A DNA stretch of 64,000 nucleotides from an uncultured Poribacteria bacterium (GCA_951828515.1 OX639992.1:620001-684000); one strand, 5' to 3'. Shown: positions 42,992 through 52,215, counted from the first letter of the stretch. Notes: generated from the sequence alone by a model not told the origin. Numbers and translations are program-made.

Positions 42992-43816
42992 TTATTGGCT
43001 TTCTTCTATGACTTGTTTAAAATCCTCAATGAAATGTTCAAAAAGTTTGACTTTGTCGGTTTGCTGGAGTTCCGATGCTGTCAGCACATAAATGCCGTCA
43101 AGTTCTACTTCTAAAATGGCTCTCTCTTTTTTCGGGACATCCACAATCCTCAGTGTTTCGTCTATATCGGTTGTAATGAGATAGAATTTGATAGAAGCTT
43201 GATTTTCGCCTTCCCGAAGTTTGAGTCTCCAATAAGTTGTGTCAAAGATTCGGGGTTTCAAATTAACTATGCACGAGATTACAGCAATTACACGCGAATT
43301 TTTGGGTGTGTAAATGACAAGATTAACATAAGGGAGGACAGAATTGAATTCCCCATAATCAATTGTCAAATGTCGCTTAACACCTTCCAATTCCTCGGAT
43401 AAGTTAGCACTCTTCACTAAGTCATAGCGTAAAACCACCCTCAATCCTAACTTCTCAATTAGCCCTGCGATCACATCCCGGATTCGTTCTTGAAAAGTGT
43501 TATTATCAGAGGCACGCCAACTTCTACCCAATTCTCCTGTTAGAGAAAGTTCCAAGCCCTCCAAGACGACAAGTTCTTCAAGGCTATTATCCCATAAAAT
43601 AGATTCTCCGTAATGCTCTTTGAGTTGGTATTTAATATCATCTGTGTAGTCAACAATGCTGAAATCAATGACGCTGCTTTCTATCAGTATGTCAGTCAAC
43701 GTGCCATCATAACCCATTTCGTAAAGAGCATCCTCAAGGATGTTCCTCATTCCATCCAGACTGGTTCCTCCCCGTGCCGTTGGAGCTGCTTTGATAGGTT
43801 CAATTGTATTTTTCAC
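42992..43816 (-). CDS. Restriction endonuclease-fold protein (BsaWI-like), probably catalytically inactive
   Basis: 274 residues starting GTG, with GAGAGGA 8 nt upstream. The C-terminal half has the layout of BsaWI-like type II endonucleases as I recall it: LPYVNLVIYTP (161-171), VIAVISCIVNLKPR (176-189), TTYWRLKLREG (193-203), YLITTDIDETL and ELDGIYVLTASEL. In active relatives the first motif holds an aspartate and the second reads ISCKTSLRER with the catalytic lysine. Here these positions are N165 and I183. It may serve as a DNA-binding or regulatory partner. It lies 23 nt after the DUF262 gene and ends 4 nt before iolE. The family assignment is from memory. Confidence 0.62.
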   Translation of the reverse strand: MKNTIEPIKAAPTARGGTSLDGMRNILEDALYEMGYDGTLTDILIESSVIDFSIVDYTDDIKYQLKEHYGESILWDNSLEELVVLEGLELSLTGELGRSWRASDNNTFQERIRDVIAGLIEKLGLRVVLRYDLVKSANLSEELEGVKRHLTIDYGEFNSVLPYVNLVIYTPKNSRVIAVISCIVNLKPRIFDTTYWRLKLREGENQASIKFYLITTDIDETLRIVDVPKKERAILEVELDGIYVLTASELQQTDKVKLFEHFIEDFKQVIEESQ

Positions 43817-43839
43817 CCTTTAGATCCTCTCAACTTATG

Positions 43840-45624
43840 CTACAAGAACTGGTAGTAGTCTCGTATTTTAGCAGCCATGAGTTTCCTCCGTTCCCTTAGA
43901 AACTCGTTATAGTCTTCAAAAATTGATATGTCCATTCCATCAAAAGGAATGCAATGATCTTTAAGATTCGTTCGCAAGTCCTCTGGATTTTCTAAGTCTC
44001 CATAGCGAAATTCATTTTCTCTAAACCCTGCTTGTAACTCTGAAAAATATGCAGCTGGGGCCGTATCGCTAAGGCGAATGTTAGTGCCTCTTCTCATTAC
44101 CACCAAGTTTGCAATTTGACTCTGATCTTTCTTCTTAGTGATGCCTGACTCTCTTAGATAATTTTGTGGAAATATGTGGTGAATGTCCCTCTGAATCCCA
44201 AGGAGATCGCGTACTGGAATATCACGGGAAAGAAAACCCTTGTTGTTTTCCTTGACTTGACTTGCCAAAAACATGTTGAAATAGACACTCGTAGTCGTCG
44301 ATGTGTTCAGCTTATCCAATATTTCCACTTCCCAGAATGCTGTAGAAAGCTCCGTTTGTTCTAATCTCTCAAGATACGCGTCTGCGCCTTCTTCGCTAGT
44401 TATACCTCGGATATCTTTTCCGAAAGTAGCCTGCGGTTCACCACTATATCGACCAGTCAAGACTGACATTACAAACCAACGGCTTACCAATCTTTTAATT
44501 TCTGCTTCATCTGTATTCCCTTCACGCAACGTCAAATATAAGACATGGGCGAAATTAATAGCATTCTTTGCTTTAATCATCGACTGATCTATGAATCCCG
44601 TTGAGCGCAATATTAGAATGAAATTTCTGAAATTGTGCTCATTCATATATTTCAAAATTCCGTCCTCAAGCTTACGAAACGAATCCTCTACTGTGTTTCC
44701 CGATAGCCTAGGGACTAAGTCTTTTATATCTCCTCGTCCAAACTTCGCCGTAAAAACTACCTTGAGCATATCAGTATAGTTGGGAACGTAGAGATCATCA
44801 TTCCAATCCTTTAGCCATTCCATTGCCCGAAAATAATGTGTACTGGCAAAATCAGTATCGCTAGCTAAATCGTTATATGCTTCCGGGGATGCTGCTAGAT
44901 GACAGAAGTAATCAATTGACTTACGGAGTTGGTGACTGTTATATAGTTCACTAGAGGCCATCTTAGACATAATGAAATCTGGAGATGTAAGACGCACTCC
45001 CTTTGAATTGACGAGGTTGAAAATATCCGCGACAGTTTCTACCTCTAAATCCGGATTCAACTTAATAACACCAAGACGATTATCGCGGATCCCGGAAAGG
45101 CGATTGATAGCACTCTCGATTTCAGCACGGTTTACATCCGAGTTTGCATTACAGTAGGCGTTGATGGAGTCAACTAGACCTGTGTGAGAAGTAAAAATAG
45201 TGCTGATATCAGAAATCCATTTTGAATCACGACTATGCGAAACTTTCGTCTCCTCAAAGATTTTATCAATAGGATGAAAGGCAATCTTAAAAGACTGCCT
45301 CTCATAATTTTTGTTGAGAACTGTTTCTCCAAGCAATGCCGTCCAAAGAGCCATCACCCGCTGCTGACCGTCAATTAAGATATGTTCACGAGTTGACTGA
45401 GAATGGCTTCTCAGGCGTATCCCTGATTTCAACCAAGTGATGAGATATCCTACAGGGTACCCACGGTAAAGCGAATTTATGAAATCACGGACTTGAGCAG
45501 CCTTCCAGAGGAATGGCCTTTGGATTTCGGGAATGACGATTTCTTCGTTTCTAACCCAAGTCAGTAAGGTCTCAACAGTACACTTACTTAACGAATAAAG
45601 CTGAGCCAAAATTTCATACCCCAT
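43840..45624 (-). CDS. GmrSD-like DUF262 / DUF1524 protein
   Basis: 594 residues from the ATG at 45624 (a TTG lies three codons upstream). The DUF262 (GmrS) part has IPEIQRPFLW (31-40), RDFINSLYRGYPVGYLITWL and HILIDGQQR (81-89), the nucleotide-binding motif. The C-terminal GmrD-like part has the HNH-type motif DIHHIFPQNYL (480-490) and NIRLSDTAPAAYFSEL. GmrSD proteins cut DNA with modified cytosines using nucleotide hydrolysis and serve in phage defence, as do BrxU and SspE. Its partner follows 23 nt downstream. There is no methyltransferase nearby. Confidence 0.85.
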   Translation of the reverse strand: MGYEILAQLYSLSKCTVETLLTWVRNEEIVIPEIQRPFLWKAAQVRDFINSLYRGYPVGYLITWLKSGIRLRSHSQSTREHILIDGQQRVMALWTALLGETVLNKNYERQSFKIAFHPIDKIFEETKVSHSRDSKWISDISTIFTSHTGLVDSINAYCNANSDVNRAEIESAINRLSGIRDNRLGVIKLNPDLEVETVADIFNLVNSKGVRLTSPDFIMSKMASSELYNSHQLRKSIDYFCHLAASPEAYNDLASDTDFASTHYFRAMEWLKDWNDDLYVPNYTDMLKVVFTAKFGRGDIKDLVPRLSGNTVEDSFRKLEDGILKYMNEHNFRNFILILRSTGFIDQSMIKAKNAINFAHVLYLTLREGNTDEAEIKRLVSRWFVMSVLTGRYSGEPQATFGKDIRGITSEEGADAYLERLEQTELSTAFWEVEILDKLNTSTTTSVYFNMFLASQVKENNKGFLSRDIPVRDLLGIQRDIHHIFPQNYLRESGITKKKDQSQIANLVVMRRGTNIRLSDTAPAAYFSELQAGFRENEFRYGDLENPEDLRTNLKDHCIPFDGMDISIFEDYNEFLRERRKLMAAKIRDYYQFL

Positions 45625-45878
45625 TTCCAACAAATGCTAATAACTAAAGGAATTAATCACTTAAGTCCAGATAGTCAATATGGACGTTAACACCTTGCAC
45701 ACCGTAAACATCAAAGGCAGTCGAGAAAACTACCATTTTCCAATCACACTTTTCTACGGCTGCTCATCCACTTACCTTGGCCTACGAACTGTTTAGACGC
45801 GAGCTGCCATGTTAATAATAGAGAGTCTGACCGTTCTTAAATGAAAATTCAGAAGAACATATCAAAATTTTAGTTCTA

Positions 45879-46715
45879 TCATCGCCTTAACATTGCCTCG
45901 ATATCTTTCGGTAACTGAACATCATTCTTCTGCTCAAAGTCAGTAATACCTTCATAGATTTTATGAAATTCGGCGATGATATCTATCCTTAAATTTCTGG
46001 CAAAAGTCAAGTCCAATTTGGCACTTTCCCACTCTTCTATATGTAATAACATTATGCCGCGAGCAGCGTAAGCCTCAATAAATTTGGGTTCGAGTTCCAG
46101 CACCTTGCCATAATCTTGAATAGCATACTCGAATCTGCCCACATGGAAGTAAGCCAAAGCGCGTTTGGCATAAGCTTCTGTAAATTCGGGGTGCAGTTTT
46201 AGTGCTTCGCTAAAGTCTTCAATGGCTTGGTCATATTCTCCTTTTTCGCCGTAAACTTCACCGCGATCATAATAGATTTCGGGGTAACCAAGGCGGAGTT
46301 CGAGTTCCATGCTATACCCTTTAATCGCTTTATCGTATTCTCCCATATCACGATAAAGGTCGGCGCGATACCCATGCGCGTCGGAATGTTCAGGGTCAAA
46401 CTTTATTGCCATGCTAAAGTCCGCAATGGCCTTGTCATACATATCATCCTCGGCGTAAAGTTTACCTCGGCTGTAATAGGCTTCGGCATAATCGGGTTTG
46501 AACTCTATCACTTTGGTATAGTCAGCAATGGCTTTGTCAAAATCAACCTTACCGCGATATGTATTGGCACGATTGTTATAGGCTTCGGCACAATCGGGTT
46601 CGCGTTCTATGACCGCGCTAAATTCTATGATGGCTTTGGCATACTCGCGTTTTTCGTAGTAAGCGATGCCACGATTGTAATATGACTCGGTATCCTTAGG
46701 TTTGTGTGTTCCCAT
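45879..46715 (-). CDS. TPR-repeat protein
   Basis: 278 residues made almost only of tetratricopeptide repeats: YYNRGIAYYEKREYAKAIIE, AYNNRANTYRGKVDFDKAIA, AYYSRGKLYAEDDMYDKAIA and others, about seven in all, each 34 residues. The final 45 residues (AEFHKIYEGITDFEQKNDVQ then LPKDIEAMLRR) match the end of the FRG-TPR protein at 46749-47915. It therefore looks like a shortened paralogue without the FRG domain. There is no signal peptide. It likely binds a partner. It follows the FRG gene by 33 nt. Confidence 0.88.
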   Translation of the reverse strand: MGTHKPKDTESYYNRGIAYYEKREYAKAIIEFSAVIEREPDCAEAYNNRANTYRGKVDFDKAIADYTKVIEFKPDYAEAYYSRGKLYAEDDMYDKAIADFSMAIKFDPEHSDAHGYRADLYRDMGEYDKAIKGYSMELELRLGYPEIYYDRGEVYGEKGEYDQAIEDFSEALKLHPEFTEAYAKRALAYFHVGRFEYAIQDYGKVLELEPKFIEAYAARGIMLLHIEEWESAKLDLTFARNLRIDIIAEFHKIYEGITDFEQKNDVQLPKDIEAMLRR

Positions 46716-46748
46716 TTCACTGGACTCTCTATTCGATAGATTTTAGAC

Positions 46749-47915
46749 TTACTGCTGCCTCAACATTGTCGCGATGTCTTCCGGTAACTGAATATCATTC
46801 TTCTGCTCAAAGTTAGAAATGCTCCCATGGGCACTATGAAACGCAGCAACGATATTCACTGCCATACTCTCAGCAACTTCTATATCATTTTTAGCTTTTT
46901 CCCATTTCTCTAAGCATAACCAAACCCATGCGCGATCACAATAGATAAATAGATTACCAGACTTTAAATCTATTGCTTTGCTATAATCTCTGATGGCTTT
47001 GTCAAATCTGTTTTGTTGCAAATGAACATCACCGCGGCTTTTATATGCGTCAGCATCCTCTAAATTCCGGCTTATGAATGTGTTAAGGTCCCTGATAGCT
47101 TTGTCAAACTGGCCCATATCGGCAAAAGTTAAACCGCGATTGTAATATGTCGCGTCCATTAGTGGATCCAATTCCAAGGCATTGGTGTAATGTGAAATGG
47201 CTTCCTGAGGCTCTCCTTGCTTACCCAAGATCAGAGCGTGATAAAACTCCTCGTATGCTCTATCACGAATTCGCTGAGTTCTAATAAATCCATGCAGATC
47301 ATTATAGATAGTTTTGGTAGATATCTTGTGATACTTCCACAAATAGTCTAACATAGGACTTTTGAGATTTGCTTGAATATCAACAATATTTTCCGAATTG
47401 GGTGTAATAAAACCTCGACGAGGTCTAATAAATATGCTTTTCTGAGCAATAACCCTACTAATCGGTTCGATTGGTCTACGCGGGTTTTCAACCAATTCCT
47501 TTATCTCATCTCTTTTTTGCAAGACAACTCGACCATCTTCACCATAATAACTATCACAAGCGAAGAAAAGAGCGATGTGATAGTCCTCTGTAAAGTCAAT
47601 CAGATTGGTTTTACCCCCGTAATGTTGGATTTTGGTCAAGAGTTCAAAATCATTAACCGCCTCATGAATATGCTCTCTTGCGTCATTCAGTACTCGTTTT
47701 TGGAATTCCTCTATATCTAAATCAAACCCCATAATCCAAACAGTCTTGAGATGACGGTAGAGGGTCGAAGAGACCTTCCCATAGTATGGAGGTACTTGAT
47801 AATGTTCTGGCTCACCGCGATAGATATAGTCTCCATCTGCAGATTTTTTTACTATCTCTTGAATTTTTTCTAAAACCTCACCGAGTTCATTTTTGGAATC
47901 AGATTGAGTGTTCAT
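46749..47915 (-). CDS. FRG-domain and TPR protein
   Basis: 388 residues. The FRG domain has DYIYRGEPEHYQVPPYYG (29-46), the central TKIQHYGGKTNLIDFTEDYH (94-113) and ALFFACDSYYG. The FRG domain is found in many defence-related or toxin-like bacterial proteins; its activity is unclear to me. Residues about 225-340 carry three TPRs (YYNRGLTFADMGQFDKAIRD and others). The end VAAFHSAHGSISNFEQKNDI then QLPEDIATMLRQQ is shared with the TPR protein downstream. It is in the same-strand series from the PIN locus to the DUF262 gene. Confidence 0.82.
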   Translation of the reverse strand: MNTQSDSKNELGEVLEKIQEIVKKSADGDYIYRGEPEHYQVPPYYGKVSSTLYRHLKTVWIMGFDLDIEEFQKRVLNDAREHIHEAVNDFELLTKIQHYGGKTNLIDFTEDYHIALFFACDSYYGEDGRVVLQKRDEIKELVENPRRPIEPISRVIAQKSIFIRPRRGFITPNSENIVDIQANLKSPMLDYLWKYHKISTKTIYNDLHGFIRTQRIRDRAYEEFYHALILGKQGEPQEAISHYTNALELDPLMDATYYNRGLTFADMGQFDKAIRDLNTFISRNLEDADAYKSRGDVHLQQNRFDKAIRDYSKAIDLKSGNLFIYCDRAWVWLCLEKWEKAKNDIEVAESMAVNIVAAFHSAHGSISNFEQKNDIQLPEDIATMLRQQ

Positions 47916-48001
47916 TTGCCTCTTTTACAATTTCGTCCAATATTAGCAACTATCCATAAATGGGCAAATCGTTGCCTGTCCATTAAAGTGTTCTGGCATC
48001 G

Positions 48002-48250
48002 CTAAATATCTGTAGATGAATTAGGTATTTTCTTTCCACCTGACGTTAGATTATCCACCGAGTACTTAGAAATCAACTCAAGGATGACTGGCACTAATGC
48101 CGTTGGGACTTCCATCAGTGTTATAGATTCATCCTGCAATCCAGCCTCAGCTTCGGCAAGGGCTTCATCTTCCGTCTGATTTTCGTAATAATCAATGAAC
48201 TTTTGCACACGTTCCTCATCCCAACCTGGGGGAAATTCGTTTTGTTTCAT
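48002..48250 (-). CDS. Small acidic protein, antitoxin-like
   Basis: 82 residues. PPGWDEERVQKFIDYYENQT and EDEALAEAEAGLQDE match a small family I remember as companions of toxins, and IEVP-like LMEVPTALVPVILELISKY follows. A GAGG precedes the ATG. It could be an antitoxin for the PIN protein upstream, or an orphan. It lies 15 nt after the PIN partner gene. Confidence 0.6.
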   Translation of the reverse strand: MKQNEFPPGWDEERVQKFIDYYENQTEDEALAEAEAGLQDESITLMEVPTALVPVILELISKYSVDNLTSGGKKIPNSSTDI

Positions 48251-48265
48251 TGCCTGCCTCTCAGT

Positions 48266-48691
48266 TCACCTAACACTATTAACATCCCTATCAGATAAGG
48301 GTTGCTGCGACGGATCACCGGTCTGGGTAGCACTGAGTTGTTTGAAATGCTGCGTGATAAACCTCAACAACCCGTAAGCACCCAGGCCATCCGCAAGGAC
48401 TTTAAGCCCGAGTTCATAGATTTCAATATCGGTGAGTTCCAATAAACCGTTTCGCCACGCGGCGATTCTTTCAGTTTTGACGCGTTCTTCCTCTTTTCGC
48501 TCTGCTTCTCTCCGCTGGATACGCGCTACAATCTCGTCAATGCCAGGCTGGTTTGCCAACAATTTATGCCGCTCGGCAGTATAATCGTAGGTACTCGGCT
48601 TACATTGCTGGAGGAACCGCATCTTCTCAGCAGTACTGAGTTGCGATGCCAGTTTTTCCAGACCCATTTCATAAATTTCAAGATCCGTCAT
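48266..48691 (-). CDS. Protein with two repeated helical units, partner of the PIN protein
   Basis: 141 residues from the ATG at 48691 (an ATG five codons earlier is possible). Two units are alike: MTDLEIYEMGLEKLASQLST then AEKMRFLQQ, and LTDIEIYELGLKVLADGLGA then YGLLRFITQ, separated by a charged helix ARIQRREAERKEEERVKTER. I do not know the family. The gene starts inside the PIN gene's end (14 nt overlap), so it is probably its antitoxin. Confidence 0.6.
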   Translation of the reverse strand: MTDLEIYEMGLEKLASQLSTAEKMRFLQQCKPSTYDYTAERHKLLANQPGIDEIVARIQRREAERKEEERVKTERIAAWRNGLLELTDIEIYELGLKVLADGLGAYGLLRFITQHFKQLSATQTGDPSQQPLSDRDVNSVR

Positions 48692-49181
48692 CTTTAAGAT
48701 GTCCATTTTCTGTTACCTCGCGTAACCATGTTTCAGGGTTTTCGACGTGGACGTGAAGTCGTTCGTGATAACGCTGTGCTCTGGTGAGGAGTCTATCATC
48801 GGTTGTTAGGAAGATGTCCACCTCACCACTTTCAGCACAGGCAAGATGTAAAGCATCTTGCTCCTTAAAGCCCAGCGATTCAAGTTGTAACCCTCTTGAT
48901 ATTTCGCTTCTCCCAATAGCAACAATCTCGTGTGCAAGAGCGAGAAAGTTTTTGATTTGGATGCGTTTTCCCACATCTGGGGTCTGCTCAACTTCATCTG
49001 TTACAATCCTACTGGAGACCCAATACCAATGCCCACTAAAACAATAAGTGAGGACCTGATTAGTCGCTTCAGCTTCTCCAATAACCCGTCGTTGTGTTGG
49101 CGGATCGAAAAGCCTGCTCAAACAACAGGTATCAAGATAAATTTTCCAGAATGGCAAATTGGTCTGCACACATATATCCAA
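48678..49181 (-). CDS. PIN-domain toxin
   Basis: 167 residues. The metal-binding acids of the PIN fold are D17 in KIYLDTCCLSRLFD, the E in SSRIVTDEVEQTP, the D in LGFKEQDALHLACAES and the D of FLTTDDRLL. PIN proteins cut RNA and act as VapC-type toxins. The longer N-terminus MDICVQTNLPFW is unusual but the start is uncertain. The next gene overlaps its end. It opens the minus-strand series that ends at iolG. Confidence 0.8.
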   Translation of the reverse strand: MDICVQTNLPFWKIYLDTCCLSRLFDPPTQRRVIGEAEATNQVLTYCFSGHWYWVSSRIVTDEVEQTPDVGKRIQIKNFLALAHEIVAIGRSEISRGLQLESLGFKEQDALHLACAESGEVDIFLTTDDRLLTRAQRYHERLHVHVENPETWLREVTENGHLKDDGS

Positions 49182-49636
49182 ACTTCGCTTGGTAATTTCT
49201 ATCGTAGATTAACGTCATACAAAGAAGACACTCCGCTGAATTAGCATATCACGATATAGAACCAGATGTCAAGGAAAACCTAATCATGATTAGAACCATT
49301 CAGCCTTCAGTTTTCTGCTGATTCCATAGGATAACTCGCCGCTGGAACTCGCTCCTACAAAAATAGCAATCGGCAGTCAGAAAGCGAGGTTTCTCACCTC
49401 GTCAGCGGTGGAGGATTAGTAAGAGTCGGGAATCGGAGTTCCCTCCTACGGAAGAATGAATGACTCCGAAACTCGCTATGGGGTTTCCGCATGTAAGAGG
49501 CGCAATGAATTGCGCCACTACGAACCGGTCTTTGTTAATGAGAAGCGATTATTCAGAAATGGTATAAGTTCCACAAACACGCGAAGATATGATATACTGC
49601 AACCAATCGTAATCGAAATATCAGAGGTAAAAGATT
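49182..49636. other. Non-coding stretch with two palindromes
   Basis: No gene is seen. GCGAGGT-TTCTC-ACCTCGT at 49384-49402 resembles the core of the MITE at 15362-15477. GGCGCAAT-GA-ATTGCGCC at 49499-49516 is a perfect 8-bp inverted repeat. A promoter for the gene at 49637 should be here but no clear match stands out. Confidence 0.5.
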
Positions 49637-51529
49637 ATGTTCCCAACGATTGAAGCGCAGACACAAATCCAAACACCGCCAATGTGGGCTGTGCTGGAAC
49701 GCCAACTCATCGACAAGATGAACGCTGCAGCACCAGAAGTCTTGGAGAAATACACGCGTCCTGACGGAACACTGTTCTGGCCCACGCATCCAGATTTTCA
49801 GAGTATCGACGGACTCGACGATGCTTACGAGAGTTTCCATAACTGGGCACTCTTTTATATGCTCGGTGGCGCTGCACGGTTCTTGGCTGACGCAGACACG
49901 GAATTCGATGTTATCACAAACGATATGGCGCGATATGGGACCGGACACGGTTACCCGATGGTGGTCAAAGAATACCAACCGGGTTACGACTGGTTTCATC
50001 AAGGCGAAGGGAACTACCTCTTTTACATGCTCTGTATGGCGGACCCGTCAAATCCGAAGCACATTGAACGGGCAAAACGGTTCGCGGGGTTCTTCATGGA
50101 CGAAGATCCAGATACCCCAAATTACGATAAACAGCACAAGATCATCAAATGCGCTATGAATGGGAGTAAGGGACCCGCATTCTGGGCTTTCGCTGGACAT
50201 CCGTATTTCCCTTGGGACGGGTACAACATGCCGTTTTACGATATCCCCGGCGGGACGAGTCACGATGCCGTTAGGGAAAATGAAGCACTGCGTGAGCGTA
50301 TGGGAAGGATAAACCATGAACGTCAGGGAGTCGGGGACGCGGTCGTCAATCTCGCGGCGACGACGCTTGCTACGAATGCATTTCTGCTGACTGGTGACGA
50401 TAAATACAGGGGATGGGTTCAGGAATATGTTGATGCGTGGATCGCGCGGACAGCGGAAAACGGGGGTATTGTCCCGGACAATGTCGGGCTGTCAGGAAAA
50501 ATTGGTGAGCATATAAATGGTAAGTGGTACGGTTCTTACTATGGATGGAGTTGGCCTCACGGATGGCACAGTGTAGGACAAGCCATAGGTATAGCGGCAC
50601 AGAATGCTACGTTGCTTTGGAGAGACCTTGCATACCTCGACTTTCCGCGCTCACAGATCGACATTTTAATCGGAAGAGGAATTGAGAAGGACGATCAACT
50701 TTACGTTCCACAGAAGTATGACGATCCGGGTAAAGTCAATTATGTGCCGGGTGCTTGGCTGCAATACCCAATCACAAATGCGGATGGCACTGCTTTGCAA
50801 GTGGACGGTTGGTTTGAGTTTATGCCGATGCATCCTTCGGATGTCGCGCATTTATGGGCACTGTCAATGGAACCAGCAGATCAGGAACGGGCAGAGAAAA
50901 TCACTAAAAGGACAGGCTCGAAATTCGACATCAACGCGTGGCATCATATCAAAGACAGTGGTGGACACGATGGCGCGTGGCTTGCATACATGCGAGACGA
51001 GTACCCCGAATATCCAGAAACAATTCTCAATCACAACCTTTCCCAAGTCGAGGCACGTCTCGCCTTCATGACTGACGATGACGAAGACCCTGCGAACTAT
51101 GGAGATGCCTATTTTCAACGACGAAATCCAATCACCTGCGAAGGTCTTGTTCAACTTACGTGTGGTGGTCCGTTACCACATTACAACGGTGGTCTGCTCG
51201 TGACACGCGTGCGGCACTTCGACGGACAACAGAAGCGACCGGGATTGCCAGCCGATGTCGGAGCATTGGTTACGAAGATGACTGCGGATACCACCGAGCT
51301 ACAACTTGTCAACCTCAATACCACAGAGCCACGAGATGTTATTGTGCAAGCGGGTGCGATGGGTGAACACAATTTCACCTCAGCACGTGTCAACGAGGGT
51401 CAGAATATACACACCATATCGGTCAATGGAACGTCCGTCCACGTCCATCTACCCCCTTACACGCAAATTGATTTGGAGTTAGGGATGCACCGCTTCGTCA
51501 ATGCTCCATCCTATAAGCATCCGTGGTAA
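49637..51529 (+). CDS. Large soluble protein, possibly an alpha/alpha-barrel enzyme
   Basis: 630 residues, no signal or membrane helix. GYDWFHQGEGNYLFYMLCMA, FWAFAGHPYFPWDGYNMPFY, GDAVVNLAATTLATNAFLLT, YYGWSWPHGWHSVGQAIGIA and VDGWFEFMPMHPSDVAHLW show the helix-rich, aromatic pattern of alpha/alpha-toroid glycan-active enzymes, followed from about 560 by a beta-rich end. A specific family is not recognised. AGAGGT lies about 9 nt before the ATG. It stands alone on the plus strand and precedes the Spy-like gene. Confidence 0.6.
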   Translation: MFPTIEAQTQIQTPPMWAVLERQLIDKMNAAAPEVLEKYTRPDGTLFWPTHPDFQSIDGLDDAYESFHNWALFYMLGGAARFLADADTEFDVITNDMARYGTGHGYPMVVKEYQPGYDWFHQGEGNYLFYMLCMADPSNPKHIERAKRFAGFFMDEDPDTPNYDKQHKIIKCAMNGSKGPAFWAFAGHPYFPWDGYNMPFYDIPGGTSHDAVRENEALRERMGRINHERQGVGDAVVNLAATTLATNAFLLTGDDKYRGWVQEYVDAWIARTAENGGIVPDNVGLSGKIGEHINGKWYGSYYGWSWPHGWHSVGQAIGIAAQNATLLWRDLAYLDFPRSQIDILIGRGIEKDDQLYVPQKYDDPGKVNYVPGAWLQYPITNADGTALQVDGWFEFMPMHPSDVAHLWALSMEPADQERAEKITKRTGSKFDINAWHHIKDSGGHDGAWLAYMRDEYPEYPETILNHNLSQVEARLAFMTDDDEDPANYGDAYFQRRNPITCEGLVQLTCGGPLPHYNGGLLVTRVRHFDGQQKRPGLPADVGALVTKMTADTTELQLVNLNTTEPRDVIVQAGAMGEHNFTSARVNEGQNIHTISVNGTSVHVHLPPYTQIDLELGMHRFVNAPSYKHPW

Positions 51530-51649
51530 AACAAAAAACGAACCTTTTCCGAACAGGTCTGACTAAATAAGCAAAACCAAAATGAAATGCCTTTCCTAAA
51601 AAGTTAATTGGGCATTCACAAAATCACAATTCTAATAGGAGATATAAAA

Positions 51650-52162
51650 ATGAAAAGGAAATGGTTCGTACTCAGCGCAATCGCAGCAATCGCAATGGTC
51701 GGGATGTTCGTTTTTGAAAACACGGCTGCAGCACATCAACAGGTTCGGGGCAAACGACAGCATGGCAATGATAACGCCCGTGCCACTCGTGGCAGAATAG
51801 CGACGGTAAATCCCGTTGCCGCTCTTAATAACTCTTGGATAGATTTGACTTTCGGTGTGAAACTTGACGCAGAGACGTTGGCGAAAGCACATCCGATCTA
51901 TCAGAAAACCCGTGAAACGCTTCAGACCGAGATTAAAGAGGCACGTAAATCCGACGAGAAGCGGGCTGCAGTGAAAAAGCTACGCGAGAGCATCAAGGAA
52001 ACAAAATCAAAATTCAACGCGAGTCTCAAGGAGATTTTGACGGAAGAACAGATGACGAAACTGACGGAATTAACGAAGAAACGGCGCACAGACGCACGGA
52101 AACGCGTCAATGAACTCCGTCGTAGCCAGCGAGAAAACCGCTACCCCCGTAGGTCTCGCTAA
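51650..52162 (+). CDS. Spy/CpxP-like LTXXQ periplasmic protein
   Basis: 170 residues from the ATG with AGGAGAT upstream. A signal peptide (MKRKWFVLSAIAAIAMVGMF) with AAA at about 29 is followed by helical, lysine-rich sequence with one LTXXQ motif: KEILTEEQMTKLTELTKKRR. Spy-type proteins act as chaperones in the periplasm. The tail is strongly basic (RRSQRENRYPRRSR). A clear terminator follows. Confidence 0.75.
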   Translation: MKRKWFVLSAIAAIAMVGMFVFENTAAAHQQVRGKRQHGNDNARATRGRIATVNPVAALNNSWIDLTFGVKLDAETLAKAHPIYQKTRETLQTEIKEARKSDEKRAAVKKLRESIKETKSKFNASLKEILTEEQMTKLTELTKKRRTDARKRVNELRRSQRENRYPRRSR

Positions 52163-52183
52163 GGTTCGTTCACTGTCAATTTG

Positions 52184-52215
52184 GGTCGGGCGTGTTCGCC
52201 CGACCTCTTTTTTTT
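52184..52215 (+). terminator. Rho-independent terminator after the Spy-like gene
   Basis: GGTCGGGCG-TGTT-CGCCCGACC is a perfect 9-bp stem followed by TCTTTTTTTTT. It lies 21 nt after the stop codon. Confidence 0.93.

Noticed and set aside
45879-46715. DNA tandem repeat
   Set aside because: The periodicity comes from 34-residue TPR units in a coding gene.
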